Shown here piece by piece: positions 17,935 through 28,200 of a stretch of DNA of 64,000 nt; position 1 is the first letter of the stretch, and each line of letters begins with the position of its first letter. The stretch spans positions 1 to 64,000 of the forward strand of contig NZ_NOXU01000019.1 in the NCBI RefSeq assembly GCF_002251795.1, read 5' to 3'. The notes under the pieces were generated by a model that was not told the DNA's origin, ran no database searches, and saw only the letters and a program-made list of their open reading frames with translations. The position numbers were made by a program, and so were the translations under genes. The stretch comes from Niveispirillum lacus (GTDB lineage Bacteria > Pseudomonadota > Alphaproteobacteria > Azospirillales > Azospirillaceae).

Positions 17935-18590
17935 TCGGATCACTGGCGTTGATGGCTTCGGGGCGGGGATTGGTCCAGTGCTACCTTCGCGATCCTCCCA
18001 GATTGTCAGCCTAGGGTGAGGTGGCGACAGAACCGACTTGGCAGAGTGGAACATTGAGCGGTCACGGCGAACGGTGCCGTCATGCCCCCGCTGCATTTAC
18101 CGCCACGCGCCGCTTGGACGGGACGCCCGTCATCGCACGTTATACCGTCAGCACTACCGTTGCCGACAACGAGAGACGGGTCGTTGAAGGCGTGAGGAAG
18201 GTTCCTTGTCACTCTGAGTTCCAGGCTGATCGAGTTTGGCCCCATTCGTCGAGATGTCGCCGGTTGGGTCTTCAAAACTATTCTCGATGGTAAACTGGCA
18301 ACCGGTCAGAGCCCGTAACCGCTCGTCGGCGCGGGCGGGCTGCTTTTTTGAACATACTATAGCCTCCTCCGAAATCAGATTGTATCTGAGTAAGACATGT
18401 TGATTTCGGCGCGAGCTTTGACCGGTCGTGTCGGTTGTGCCATCGGCTTGGCGGATGTCGGCCAACCGGCGGAACAGTGATCCAGAACAGCAGCCGGATG
18501 CCGTGAACGGGTCTTCGTCACTGCTACCAAAACTGTGGGGGCGGGGCTGAACCGGGACGGCCACTGGTTCTCGCCCCTTCGACTGGGCTG
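17935..18590. other. 656-bp stretch without a recognised gene
   Basis: Only short, low-quality frames occur, and none resembles a known protein. Codon-position GC bias is weaker than in flanking genes. A 9-bp perfect inverted repeat at 18369-18409 is the only clear structure. The stretch may be a decayed gene or mobile-element remnant, but no terminal repeats or transposase motif could be seen. Confidence 0.5.
18369..18409. repeat. Inverted repeat in a gene-less stretch
   Basis: CCGAAATCA at 18369-18377 is perfectly inverted as TGATTTCGG at 18401-18409, separated by 23 bp. No T-run follows on either strand, and neither neighbouring gene ends close enough for a terminator. It could be an operator, a folded RNA or the relic of an inserted element. 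Confidence 0.4.
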
Positions 18591-19247
18591 TTAGAATCGA
18601 TATGTCAACCCAACCAAAAGGTCGATTGTGCTGTATCCTGCAACCAAGTTTTGTCCACCGGACTTAGACTTCAGCGACGGTGTGCCCATGTCAAGGTACC
18701 GTAACTCTGCGGTGAGAGACCAGTCCTTGGCAAAGGCCCAGTCCGCACCGGCCCTGACCTGCCAAAGAATATCGCCCGATGCCTCATACTCCTGATTGCT
18801 GATGCCAGCGGCGAGGTCGAAGTCAACTTCCTCCACGGTGCCGAGTCCGACTCCTATAAAGGGGCGGCAGGTACCCATCGCACCGGTATACCAACCATCG
18901 AAGGTGTAGAGGGCGTGGGCCGTTACAGTTGCGGAGGCGTAATCGCCAACTGTACCTAGTATAGGATTGTCAAACTTGGCAAGATCAGCCGTGCGATACA
19001 TGAACTCCAACTCCATTGCGAGGTTCGATGTAAACGCGTAGCCAACCGCTGCGCCCGTCGCGAATCCGCTGTCAAAGTCGGCGCCGACGGGTGCCATAGC
19101 ACCGCGTCGTGCCGTATCAGGTTGCATTACCGATAGCCCGCCGAGAGCCTTTATGTATGCGCCCTCTGCCGTGGCTTTGCTGGGCGCAGAAAGAAACATG
19201 GCGGGAATAATCATGAACCGCAGGAACAAGGGGATACGCAACATCAT
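18591..19247 (-). CDS. Outer-membrane beta-barrel protein (OmpA-like barrel fold)
   Basis: A 218-residue secreted protein. The hydrophobic signal sequence IPLFLRFMIIPAMFLSAPS ends near residue 27 (KATAEGAY). Alternating strands follow, including SGFATGAAVGYAFTSNLAME, CRPFIGVGLGTVEEVDFD and WSLTAELRYLDMG, and the chain ends in a C-terminal Phe (LLVGLTYRF), the usual BAM-recognition end. This matches small 8-stranded barrels of the outer-membrane beta-barrel domain type. ATG at 19247 or 19244 is preferred because AAGGA lies just upstream. It lies 150 bp downstream of, and on the same strand as, the LytTR regulator. Its role is unknown. Confidence 0.8.
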   Translation of the reverse strand: MMLRIPLFLRFMIIPAMFLSAPSKATAEGAYIKALGGLSVMQPDTARRGAMAPVGADFDSGFATGAAVGYAFTSNLAMELEFMYRTADLAKFDNPILGTVGDYASATVTAHALYTFDGWYTGAMGTCRPFIGVGLGTVEEVDFDLAAGISNQEYEASGDILWQVRAGADWAFAKDWSLTAELRYLDMGTPSLKSKSGGQNLVAGYSTIDLLVGLTYRF

Positions 19248-19397
19248 GAGGTCCTTCTGAAAACGTGCAGATGGACAGTAGTTTAGTCTGGACGTTGGGG
19301 GTGCGCTGGCCATCGCGCCAAGATTTGCACGAACAGCCATAGCATCTGCATGGATCGACATCAGATGGCCGCCAAGACCAGCAATCATTGGTCGGGA

Positions 19398-20294
19398 TCA
19401 CTCCAGAAGTCCGCGTAAGGCTGCCCGGAGTGCTGGACGATAAGGGCGACTGACAGGGAATCGCAGCGAACCCGGCATTACGCAGATCAGTCGCTCGCCC
19501 TCTTTTTCCAAGGCAACAACCTGTTTCAGTGCCACCCAGTGGGACCGGTGGATTTGCATCCCGGCGATGTCAGTGCCGTCCATTTCGATCACAGCCTGCC
19601 CGAAGCTGTAGAGGATCAGTGCCTCACCAAGCGTGGTGTGCACCCGCAGGTAATGAAGCTCTGCGGACAGAGCCACGATGGTACGACCCAAACGAGGTGG
19701 AACCCGGTCAAGAAAACCATCTAGGATTGCAGCGGAGAGCGTTGACGCAGGTTCGGATATAGGGACCAAGGCTGCGTGGTCCTCTTGTGTGGTCGTTGCC
19801 GCAAGCTTTCCGGACTCCATCAGCTTTGGGGCATTGAGCAGAAACCAGCTACCAATGAAGGGGACCAAAAAACCAGCGAACTCCTCCCCCAGCATCCCAA
19901 GAACACCAACACTACCGTCGACCGGGTCTGCGTCCAGGTCGGGGAATAGCTGGTCGAGCCCCAATGCGATTGGCGTAAAGGCAAGAGCCCCCATGATCCC
20001 TGCTGCCGCAATGCTTACCCACGCCGGTTTTCTCCTGAAGAGGCGTGTGTGTGCCAGGACTGATTGACACAGAATCAGGATCAAAAGGCCTGACCCAATA
20101 TGGGCGCTCCAGAAGATGATGCGATCTGGAATGTCTCGCCCTTGGGACGGTGACGGATCCAGAGCAGTGAAGATTGAAATCAAGAAGACCATGCCAGTTC
20201 CATGGTAACCGACCCAGGATCGCCCCCACTGCTTTATCTGGTCACGCATGCCAACCCCGTGATCATTAGCAATCTGCTGTTTGAAGTTATTCAT
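19398..20294 (-). CDS. Membrane-anchored LytTR-family DNA-binding regulator
   Basis: 298 residues. The N-terminal half has about four hydrophobic segments (GMVFLISIFTALD, SGLLILILCQSVLA, IAAAGIMGALAFTPIALG, EEFAGFLVPFIGSWFLL). The C-terminal ~100 residues match a LytTR domain: TIVALSAELHYLRVHTTLG, MDGTDIAGMQIHRSHWVA, FPVSRPYRPALR. LytTR domains insert beta strands into DNA direct repeats and mostly occur in response regulators; here the receiver is replaced by membrane helices. It probably relays a membrane or environmental signal straight to a promoter, perhaps that of the downstream barrel protein. It is divergent from the DUF885 gene across a 121-bp gap. Confidence 0.88.
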   Translation of the reverse strand: MNNFKQQIANDHGVGMRDQIKQWGRSWVGYHGTGMVFLISIFTALDPSPSQGRDIPDRIIFWSAHIGSGLLILILCQSVLAHTRLFRRKPAWVSIAAAGIMGALAFTPIALGLDQLFPDLDADPVDGSVGVLGMLGEEFAGFLVPFIGSWFLLNAPKLMESGKLAATTTQEDHAALVPISEPASTLSAAILDGFLDRVPPRLGRTIVALSAELHYLRVHTTLGEALILYSFGQAVIEMDGTDIAGMQIHRSHWVALKQVVALEKEGERLICVMPGSLRFPVSRPYRPALRAALRGLLE

Positions 20295-20415
20295 AGAACG
20301 AGCAGCTCAAAGTCAATTGTCGGCGCTTCGCATTGTGTCGTACTGGACGGAGGGGGAGGGATGAGCGGCATAATGCTGATTGTTCCAGCCGAACTCTGGC
20401 AAAGGCAAAAACCGC

Positions 20416-22251
20416 ATGACCCGTGATGCCGCTTCTCCCACCCGACGCCAGCTTCTGACCGGAACCGCCTCACTGGCCATGTCAGCGCTGGCGCCCAGTG
20501 CCTTGGCTACCGCCGGGGAGGTTACCATCAGGGCTCAGACCTTCCTGGATCACCTGACTGACCGTATTCTGGCCTGGTACCCGGAGAATGCTACGCAACT
20601 GGGCATCGACACCGGCCGGCATGCAGGTCTGCGGGCCAAACTGGCTGACCGGTCGCTGGCCGGGATTGAGGTGCAGCGCGGGGTGGTCAAGGAACAATTG
20701 GCTGCTGTGAAGGCGCTGGAGCGCAACGGTCTGTCGGCGGAGATGCAGGCCAATCTGGAGGTGGCCCAGGCCACGCTGGAACTGTCGGCCACAGGGCATG
20801 GGTTCCGCTTTGGCGATATGGCGCTGCTGAACCAAAGCTATTCTTACCGAAACAGCCCCTATGCCGTGGCCCAGAATATCGGCGCCTTTGTCGAGGTACC
20901 GGACTTCCTGACCAGCCAGCATAAGATCGAGGCCCAGGAGGATGCCGACAGCTACCTGTCGCGACTGACCCAATATGCCGTTGTGCTGGATGCGGAAACA
21001 GAGCGGCTGCGGGTAGAGGGCGGGCAAGGGGTCACACTGCCGGGCTTCCTGCTGGACAAGGCCATCGGGCAGTTTACCCGTACCACCGCTGCGCCGGTAG
21101 CCGAATGGGAGATTGTGAAACATTTCGAGGCAGGCGCCAAACAGGTGGGCCATGCCAGGCCGGGCGAGGCGCTGTCCATCGTCACCGACAAAGTCCTGCC
21201 GGCCCTGAAGCGTCAGCAGGCGGTGATGGAGGAACAGCGCCGGACGGCGCGCGGTGAAGCCGGCGTCTGGGCCTTGCCGCAGGGGGCGGATTATTACGCT
21301 TGGGCGCTGAGTGCGGCCACCACCACGACCCTGTCGCCGGACGAGGTGCATGCCATGGGGCTGGAGCAACTGAAAATGCTGCAATCGTGCATGGAACCGT
21401 TGCTGCGCGCCCAGGGTCTGACCCAGGGAACGGTGGGTGAGCGTATGGCCGCACTGGGCAAGGACCCCCGCTATCTTTGGCCTAACGATGAGAAGGGCCG
21501 TGCCGATCTGCTGGCCTATATCAACGGGCTGGTCGATGATATCCGCACCCGTATGCCGCAGGCCTTCACCGTGCTGGTGCCGGGCAGGCTGGTGGTCAAG
21601 CGTGTGCCCGTTTCCATCGAGGCCGGGGCCCCCGGCGGCTATGCCAGTGCCGGGTCGATGGATGGCAGCCAGCCGGGTTCCTACTATATCAACCTGCGCG
21701 ATACCACCATCTGGCCCCGCCATGCCCTGCCGACCCTGTCCTATCATGAGGGCATTCCCGGCCATATCTGGCAGGGGGAATACAGCTACAAGCTGCCCCT
21801 GATCCGCACCCTGCTGGCCTATAGCGCCTATACTGAGGGCTGGGCGCTTTATGCCGAGCAGCTGGCGGACGAGTTGGGCGTGTACAAGGAGGACCCGGTT
21901 GGACAGCTGGGTTACCTGCAATCCATGGCGTTTCGCGCCTGTCGTCTGGTGGTGGATACCGGCATCCATGCCAAGCGCTGGACCCGTGAACAGGCCATCG
22001 ACTGGTTTGCCACCAACAACGGCTCCACCCGCACCCAGGTGACGGGGGAGGTGGACCGCTATTGTTCCTGGCCGGGTCAGGCCTGCGCGTACAAGATCGG
22101 GCACACGGCCATCAACCGCGTGCGCGACAATTTGAAGGCCAAGCTGGGGGTCAAGTATGATTTCCGCCGCTTCAACGACGCGCTGGTCATGACGGGCAAT
22201 GTGCCGCTGTCCCGGCTGGAGGCGCTGGTCGAGGGGCGGTTGACGGCATAA
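20416..22251 (+). CDS. DUF885 family putative metallopeptidase, Tat-type signal
   Basis: A 611-residue exported protein of the DUF885 family, related to zinc peptidases. The N-terminus PTRRQLLTGTASLAMSALA has a twin-arginine signal. The predicted metal/catalytic motif is LSYHEGIPGHIWQ near residue 453, followed by AYTEGWALYAEQLADELG, with the second-shell Glu, and VVDTGIHAKRWTREQA. ATG at 20416 is chosen because it places the twin arginine at the right depth. A paralogue at 54971-56791 shares these motifs, so this genome has at least two. It probably degrades peptides or a related amide in the periplasm; the substrate is unknown. Confidence 0.88.
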   Translation: MTRDAASPTRRQLLTGTASLAMSALAPSALATAGEVTIRAQTFLDHLTDRILAWYPENATQLGIDTGRHAGLRAKLADRSLAGIEVQRGVVKEQLAAVKALERNGLSAEMQANLEVAQATLELSATGHGFRFGDMALLNQSYSYRNSPYAVAQNIGAFVEVPDFLTSQHKIEAQEDADSYLSRLTQYAVVLDAETERLRVEGGQGVTLPGFLLDKAIGQFTRTTAAPVAEWEIVKHFEAGAKQVGHARPGEALSIVTDKVLPALKRQQAVMEEQRRTARGEAGVWALPQGADYYAWALSAATTTTLSPDEVHAMGLEQLKMLQSCMEPLLRAQGLTQGTVGERMAALGKDPRYLWPNDEKGRADLLAYINGLVDDIRTRMPQAFTVLVPGRLVVKRVPVSIEAGAPGGYASAGSMDGSQPGSYYINLRDTTIWPRHALPTLSYHEGIPGHIWQGEYSYKLPLIRTLLAYSAYTEGWALYAEQLADELGVYKEDPVGQLGYLQSMAFRACRLVVDTGIHAKRWTREQAIDWFATNNGSTRTQVTGEVDRYCSWPGQACAYKIGHTAINRVRDNLKAKLGVKYDFRRFNDALVMTGNVPLSRLEALVEGRLTA

Positions 22252-22345
22252 CCATGCCCGCCTGGCGGTAAAGACGGAACATTGTTCCATCATCGCGCGG
22301 CCGCGCACCTTGCGCCGGCTCCGCGATGCCCCTATTTTCCTGCCC

Positions 22346-22669
22346 ATGCGTTTGCTTACGACCCTTCTGCTGCTGGCGGGCTTCCTGATGAATGTCCCTG
22401 GGCTTCACGCCCGGGACCTGTTGCACAGCCATGACCAGACAGGCCATACGCATAGGCTGGTCGGGGTAGAGCACCCGCCCACGAGTACCACGGGTACACT
22501 GTCTATCGATTGCCACCATGGATGCAGTCACATCCATGTGGCCGACCGGGTCCGCGGTACCCGTGTGGTGGAACCCGTGGTCTGGGGTGTGACCAGCTAT
22601 CCGGTGGAAGCGCCCTTGTTGCCCGAAAGTGCCGAGCCTGCACTTCCCGACGAACCGCCGCGCGCCTGA
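22346..22669 (+). CDS. Small secreted His/Cys-rich protein upstream of a metal efflux operon
   Basis: About 107 residues. A clear signal peptide (LLTTLLLLAGFLMNVPGLHA) is followed by a short periplasmic chain with histidine clusters and cysteines: LLHSHDQTGHTHRL and CHHGCSHIHVAD. I recognise no named domain. It lies 68 bp before the TolC-like gene in the same direction. Small His-rich periplasmic proteins accompany many Czc/Cus-type operons, where they may buffer metal or sense it. No clear Shine-Dalgarno is seen before ATG at 22346; TTG at 22310 is an alternative. The secreted character is well supported, the function is inferred. Confidence 0.7.
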   Translation: MRLLTTLLLLAGFLMNVPGLHARDLLHSHDQTGHTHRLVGVEHPPTSTTGTLSIDCHHGCSHIHVADRVRGTRVVEPVVWGVTSYPVEAPLLPESAEPALPDEPPRA

Positions 22670-22737
22670 CGAACCGATCCTTGTCGCCGCCGTCCTGACC
22701 GGGCGGCCCGGTATCTGTTTGTCATCGCGGAGTATCC

Positions 22738-24006
22738 ATGCGGCTGCATCATGCGGTCGCCCTGGCGATTTCGATCGCCGGGGCCCCGGCGGCATGGGCG
22801 CAAACCACGCCCGCCGCCGCCCCCACTCTTTCCCAAACCTCAACTGTTCTCACCCCTGACGCCGCCATCGCGCTGGCCCTGGAGCATGCGCCGCGTGGCC
22901 AGGCGGCGCGCGCCCGGCTGGATGCTGCGGGCGCGGCCATTGATCAGGCCGATACCAGCCCCAATCCGGCGATCGGGTTCGAATTGGAAAACTTCTCCGG
23001 CTCCGGTCCCTATCGCGATTTCCGATCCTCGGAACGCACCTACAGCCTGTCGCAGACCATCGAACTGGGGGGCAAGCGCAACCGGCGCACCGATGCCGAG
23101 CGGGCCACCCGCGACGGGGCCGCGGCCGATCTGGCGCTGGCCAGGCTGGAGTTGGCGCGCGACGTGCGTCTGGCCTTCAGCGAGGCGGTGGCGGCATCGC
23201 GGCAGGTGGCCTTGACCCAGGACGGACTGCGTCTGGCCGTGGCCGTGCAGGAAGCGATCAAGGCGCGGGTGGAAGCGGGACGCGAGGCCCCTATCCAGGC
23301 ATCACGCGCCGACATCACGCGCCGTCAGGCGCAACTGGCCCTGAATCAGGCCGACCGCCGCTTGACCATCGCGCGGCAGACGCTGGCCGGCCTCACCGGC
23401 CTGCCCCCTGCCGCTCTGACCCTGTCGGAAGACTGGTTTACGCGCATCGACGCCGATGATCCTCTCCCCTCAGGTGATGCCGCCGACCTGCGCCGCCGGC
23501 AGGCGGATGTGGCGCGAGGCCGGGCGGAGCTGTCGGTGGAACGGGCCAAATCCATCCCCGACGTCACGCTCTCCGCCGGTTTCCGGCAGTTCCGGGAGGA
23601 TGGGGAGCATGCCTTTCTGATGGGCATCTCTGTTCCCATTCCAGTCTTTGACAGCAACCGGGGGGCCATCGCCAAGGCGCGGGCCGATCTGGTTGCGGCA
23701 GAGGCGGATTTGGCTGCCGAGCGTATCGACCTGGACCGCCGCGTCCATACGGCCCGCGCCAATCTGGCCGCCGCAGCCGAGACCGCGCGCACACTTCAGG
23801 ACAGCATCATCCCCACCGCCGAACAGGCCTTTGCGCTCGCCAATGAAGGCTATGCCCAGGGCAAGTTCGCCTATCTGGAGGTGCTGGAGGCACAACGCAC
23901 CCTGGTGGATGCGCGCACCGACCTGATCAACGCCCTGCAGGGCTTCCACGACGCACGGGCGGAGCTGGACCGGCTGACCGCCCCGGACATTGAGGTGTCC
24001 CCATGA
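22738..24006 (+). CDS. czcC: TolC-family outer-membrane efflux protein (CzcC-like)
   Basis: A 422-residue outer-membrane factor. The signal peptide HAVALAISIAGAPAAWA is followed by two repeats of long amphipathic helices typical of OEP/TolC proteins (DAAIALALEHAPRGQAARAR, TYSLSQTIELGGKRNRRTDA, SVPIPVFDSNRGAIAKARAD). The closing NEGYAQGKFAYLEVLEAQRTL is the usual C-terminal signature. It forms the channel-tunnel taking metal across the outer membrane. Its stop overlaps the adaptor start by four bases (ATGA), which argues for one tripartite pump. The metal is not known from this subunit. Confidence 0.9.
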   Translation: MRLHHAVALAISIAGAPAAWAQTTPAAAPTLSQTSTVLTPDAAIALALEHAPRGQAARARLDAAGAAIDQADTSPNPAIGFELENFSGSGPYRDFRSSERTYSLSQTIELGGKRNRRTDAERATRDGAAADLALARLELARDVRLAFSEAVAASRQVALTQDGLRLAVAVQEAIKARVEAGREAPIQASRADITRRQAQLALNQADRRLTIARQTLAGLTGLPPAALTLSEDWFTRIDADDPLPSGDAADLRRRQADVARGRAELSVERAKSIPDVTLSAGFRQFREDGEHAFLMGISVPIPVFDSNRGAIAKARADLVAAEADLAAERIDLDRRVHTARANLAAAAETARTLQDSIIPTAEQAFALANEGYAQGKFAYLEVLEAQRTLVDARTDLINALQGFHDARAELDRLTAPDIEVSP

Positions 24007-25232
24007 AGATCACGAAGAAGCATGTCCTGATCGGCGTGTCCGCCATTGCCCTGCTGCTGGCCGGTGGTGTTGCCGTCACCAACTTCACCACCGCGCCTAA
24101 ACCCGCTGCCAGCAAGGCCGGCGATGGACATGATCACGGCGCCGGGGAGGAGCATGGCCACGAGCATGGCGAAGGGGGGGGCGCCATCCATATGGATGCG
24201 GCCACCATCGCCCGTTCCAAGATCACGCTGGTCGAAGCCGGCCCCGCCCCCGTCTCCCGCGATATCCGTGTCATGGGTACGGTCGTCGCCGATGCCGACC
24301 GTATGGTGCATGTCACTCTGCGTGTCTCCGGCATCGTGACGGAGGTGCATAAGCGCCTGGGCGAACCGGTCTCGCCGGGCGATGTGCTGCTGGTGCTGGA
24401 CAGCCGCGATCTGGCCGACGCCAAGGCGGAATACCTGTCGGCCCTGCGCCAGAACGCCCTGGCCGCCACCACCCTGTCGCGGGAGGAGGGGCTATGGCGC
24501 AAGCAGGTGTCAGCGGAGCAGGATTACCTGGCCGCCCGCGCCGCCGCCGAAACTGCTGCCATCACGCTGGCCGCCACGCGCCAACGCCTGACGGTGCTGG
24601 GCCTGTCGGCGACGGAGATTGCGGGGCTGGATAAGCAGCCGTTCAGCCTGGGCCGGCTGGAAGTGCGCTCCCCCATCGCCGGCCGCGTCATTGGCCGGGA
24701 GGCTGTACGGGGTGAGTTGCTAGCCGCCGAAAAGGAGGTCTTCTCCGTCGCCGACCTGTCCAGCGTCTGGATCGAACTGCCCGTCTATGCCGCTGACCTG
24801 CCCGCCGTGAAGGAGGGCCAGTCCGTCAGCCTGACCGGCCAGGGGGGCCGCATGGCGGAGGGCAGGGTGATCGCCGCCGGCGCCACCCTGGACCCGCAGA
24901 CAGGGGCCGCCCGTGTGGTGGCCGCACTGGATAACAAGGATGGCGTGTGGCGGCCCGGTGATTTCGGGTCCGGCACCATCCAGGCCGGTGGCGAGTCGGC
25001 AGACATCGCCGTGCCGTCCAGCGCGCTTCAGGTGCTGAACGGTGACACGGTCGTCTTCGTGCGCAACGCCGAAGGGTTCGAGCCGCGCGTGGTGGAGGTC
25101 GGGCGGCGCAACAGCCGCTTTGCCGAAATCACCTTCGGCCTGTTCCCCGGTGAACAGGTGGCGACGGGCAATACCTTCCTGCTGAAGGCCGAGGCCTCGC
25201 GTGGGGAAGCCGCCCACAGCCATGCGCATTGA
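24003..25232 (+). CDS. czcB: RND efflux periplasmic adaptor (CzcB-like), His-rich
   Basis: A 409-residue membrane-fusion protein bridging the inner-membrane pump and outer-membrane channel. An N-terminal signal anchor (VLIGVSAIALLLAGGVAV) is followed by a His/Asp/Glu-rich linker (DGHDHGAGEEHGHEHGEGGG). Then come the beta-barrel/lipoyl halves (HVTLRVSGIVTEVHKRLGEP, VRSPIAGRVIGREAVRGELL) around an alpha-hairpin, and a C-terminal SHAH tail. Metal-capturing histidine stretches are common in CzcB-type adaptors and suggest Zn, Cd, Co or Ni. It overlaps the outer-membrane gene and is 12 bp from the pump gene. Confidence 0.92.
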   Translation: MKITKKHVLIGVSAIALLLAGGVAVTNFTTAPKPAASKAGDGHDHGAGEEHGHEHGEGGGAIHMDAATIARSKITLVEAGPAPVSRDIRVMGTVVADADRMVHVTLRVSGIVTEVHKRLGEPVSPGDVLLVLDSRDLADAKAEYLSALRQNALAATTLSREEGLWRKQVSAEQDYLAARAAAETAAITLAATRQRLTVLGLSATEIAGLDKQPFSLGRLEVRSPIAGRVIGREAVRGELLAAEKEVFSVADLSSVWIELPVYAADLPAVKEGQSVSLTGQGGRMAEGRVIAAGATLDPQTGAARVVAALDNKDGVWRPGDFGSGTIQAGGESADIAVPSSALQVLNGDTVVFVRNAEGFEPRVVEVGRRNSRFAEITFGLFPGEQVATGNTFLLKAEASRGEAAHSHAH

Positions 25233-25244
25233 CGGGAGGGATCT

Positions 25245-28200
25245 ATGATCGAACCCATCCTGTCCTTTGCCATCCGGCGGCGCGTGTTGGTGGTCCTGTT
25301 GGTGGCGGTCCTGTCGGCCTTCGGCCTGCGGTCGCTGCTGCAACTGCCCGTCGATGCCGTCCCCGATATCACCAACAACCAGATCCAGATCACGACGCTG
25401 GCCCCCGCTCTGTCGCCGTTTGAGATCGAACAACAGGTGACCTACCCGGTCGAAACGGCCCTGGCCGGCATCGCCGGCCTGGAGGATACACGCTCCATCT
25501 CCGTCAACGGCCTGTCGCAGGTCACGGCCATTTTTGAAGAAAAGGTCGATATCTATTTCGCCCGACAGCAGGTGGCCGAACGGCTGGGCGAAGCGCGCGA
25601 CCGCCTGCCCCCCGGCCTGACACCCACCATGGGCCCGATCTCCACGGGCCTGGGCGAGGTCTATATGTGGACCGTGGAATATGGTCCCTTCGATCCTGCC
25701 AAGGCCAGGGGGGGATCGCCCGGCTGGCAGCCGGACGGGTCCTATCTGACGCCCGAGGGGGAACGACTGACCACGGAGGTGGAGCGGGCTACCTATCTTC
25801 GCACTGTCCAGGACTGGATTGTGGCCCCGCAGATGAAGGGCGTACGCGGTGTGGCCGGGATCGACGCGATCGGCGGCCATGTCCGGCAATATCATGTCCT
25901 GCCCGATCCGGCCCGGCTGGTCAGTTTCGGCCTGACCTTTGCCGATCTCGGGACCGCCCTGGAACGCGCCAACCAGAGCTTAGGTGCCGGCCAGATGGAG
26001 CGGAACGGGGAACTGTTCATCGTCCGCTCCGACGGTCGTATCGCCACGCCCGAGCAGATTGCCGGCACCGTCATCGCCACGCGCGGCGGCGTACCGGTCC
26101 GCCTGTCGGATGTGGCCACGGTGCAGACGGGCCAGGAACTGCGGACAGGCAGCGCCAGCGAAAACGGTCGGGAAGTGGTGGTGGGGACCGCCCTGATGCT
26201 GATCGGGCAGAACAGCCGTACCGTGGCCGATGCTGTCGATTCGAAGATGCAGGAAATTCGCCGTTCCCTGCCCGCCGACATCCTGGCCAAGACGGTGCTG
26301 GACCGCACCGATCTGGTGAATGCCACCATCAAGACCGTGGCCAAGAACCTGACCGAAGGGGCCCTGCTGGTCATCGCGGTGTTGTTCCTGCTGCTGGGCA
26401 ATATCCGCGCGGCCCTGATCACGGCCTTGGTCATTCCCGTCACCATGCTGTTCACGGCGACGGGCATGCTGGAAGCCGGCGTCAGCGCCAATCTGATGAG
26501 CTTGGGCGCGCTCGATTTCGGCCTGATCGTTGATGGGGCCGTGATCATCGCCGAAAACTGCCTGCGAAGGCTGGGAGAGCGGCAGCATCAACTGGGCCGC
26601 GTCCTGACCCTGAACGAACGGCTGGCAGAGGTGATGGCGGCATCGAAGGAGATGATCCAGCCATCCGTCTATGGTCAGGCCATCATCATCATCGTCTATC
26701 TGCCGCTGCTGACCTTCACCGGGGTCGAGGGCAAGATGTTCGAGCCGATGGCGATGACCGTGATCATCGCCCTGGTTGCAGCCTTCATCCTGTCTTTGAC
26801 CCTCGTCCCCGCCCTGATCGCCCTGTTCGTGTCGGGCAAGGTGGAGGAGAAGGAGAATGTGATCATCCGCACGGCCGGCGACTGGTACCGCCCCTGGCTG
26901 GAGCGGGCCCTGGCTGCGCCGACGCGGGCGGCGGGCTTTGCTGCGGCCCTGTTTGGTCTGTCGCTGCTGTTGTTCACGCAGTTGGGACAGGAATTCATCC
27001 CGCAACTGGATGAGGGCGATGTGGCGCTGAACGCGTTCCGTATCCCCAGCACCAGCCTGCCCCAGGCCACCGAACAGCAGCTGGAGATCGAAAAGGCCAT
27101 CGCCGCCTTCCCGGAAGTGGCGTTTGCCTTTTCCAAGACGGGCACCGCAGAGATCGGGACGGATGTGATGCCGCCCGGCGTCTCTCATATGTTCGTGATG
27201 CTGAAGCCGCGCGGCGACTGGCCCGACCCGGACTTGTCCAAGGCCGAACTGGTAGAGCGGCTGGAAAAGGCCGTGGGCAGCCTGCCGGGCCAAGTTTATG
27301 AGGTCAGCCAGCCGATCCAGCTTCGCTTTAACGAATTGTTGGCCGGCGTGCGCGGCGATATCGCCATCAAAGTGTTCGGTGATGATTTCGATACCTTGCT
27401 GACGACCGCCAACCAGATCGCCGCCATCATCCAGACGGTGCCGGGGGCGGCGGATGTGCGGGCCGAGCAAGTGTCGGGGGCGTCTTTCCTGAATGTGGAG
27501 GTCGATCGCGACCGTGCCGCCCGTTACGGCCTGTCGGTAGCCGATGTGCAGGAGGTTCTGGCCATCGCAGTCGGCGGGCGGGAGGCGGGGCTGCTCTATC
27601 AGGGCGACCGCCGCTTCGACATCCTGGTCCGCCTGCCCGATGCCCTGCGCAATGATCCCGACGCGCTGGCGACCCTGCCGATACCTTTGGCGGAAGGAAG
27701 GACGGTCCCACTGGGCGAGGTGGCCAATATCCGCTTTACCGAAGGCCCGAACCAGATCAGCCGGGAAAATGGCAAGCGCCGCATCGTGGTGCAGGCCAAT
27801 GTCCGGGGCCGCGATATCGGCTCCTTCGTCGCTGAAGCGCAAGAAAAGCTGGCGGCGCAGGTGCTCGTGCCCGCCGGTTACTGGGTCACCTGGGGCGGGC
27901 AGTTCGAAAATCTGATCGCGGCGCGCGACCGACTGATGATCGTGGTGCCAGCCTGTTTTGCCCTGATCTTCCTGCTGCTCTACAGCGCCTTAGGGTCGGC
28001 CCGCGATGCGGCGTTGGTGTTCAGTGGCGTGCCGCTGGCGCTCACCGGCGGCATCCTGGCGCTGTATCTGCGGGGCATGCCGTTTTCCATCTCCGCGGCC
28101 GTGGGCATGATCGCCCTGTCGGGTATCGCGGTGCTGAACGGTCTGGTGATGCTGTCCTTTATCCGGCAATTGCGCATGAAGGGCATGGCCCTGGATCAGG

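Noticed and set aside
18154-18564. 136-codon frame in the gene-less stretch
   Set aside because: No ribosome-binding site, no hydrophobic or domain pattern and no family resemblance. It might be a relic, but cannot be supported as a gene.
20482-22347. 621-codon open frame antisense to the DUF885 gene
   Set aside because: It overlaps a well-supported peptidase with clear motifs; composition is that of a shadow frame.
25980-27842. 620-codon open frame antisense to czcA
   Set aside because: Entirely inside the pump gene; Gln/Arg/His-rich mirror composition with no domain.
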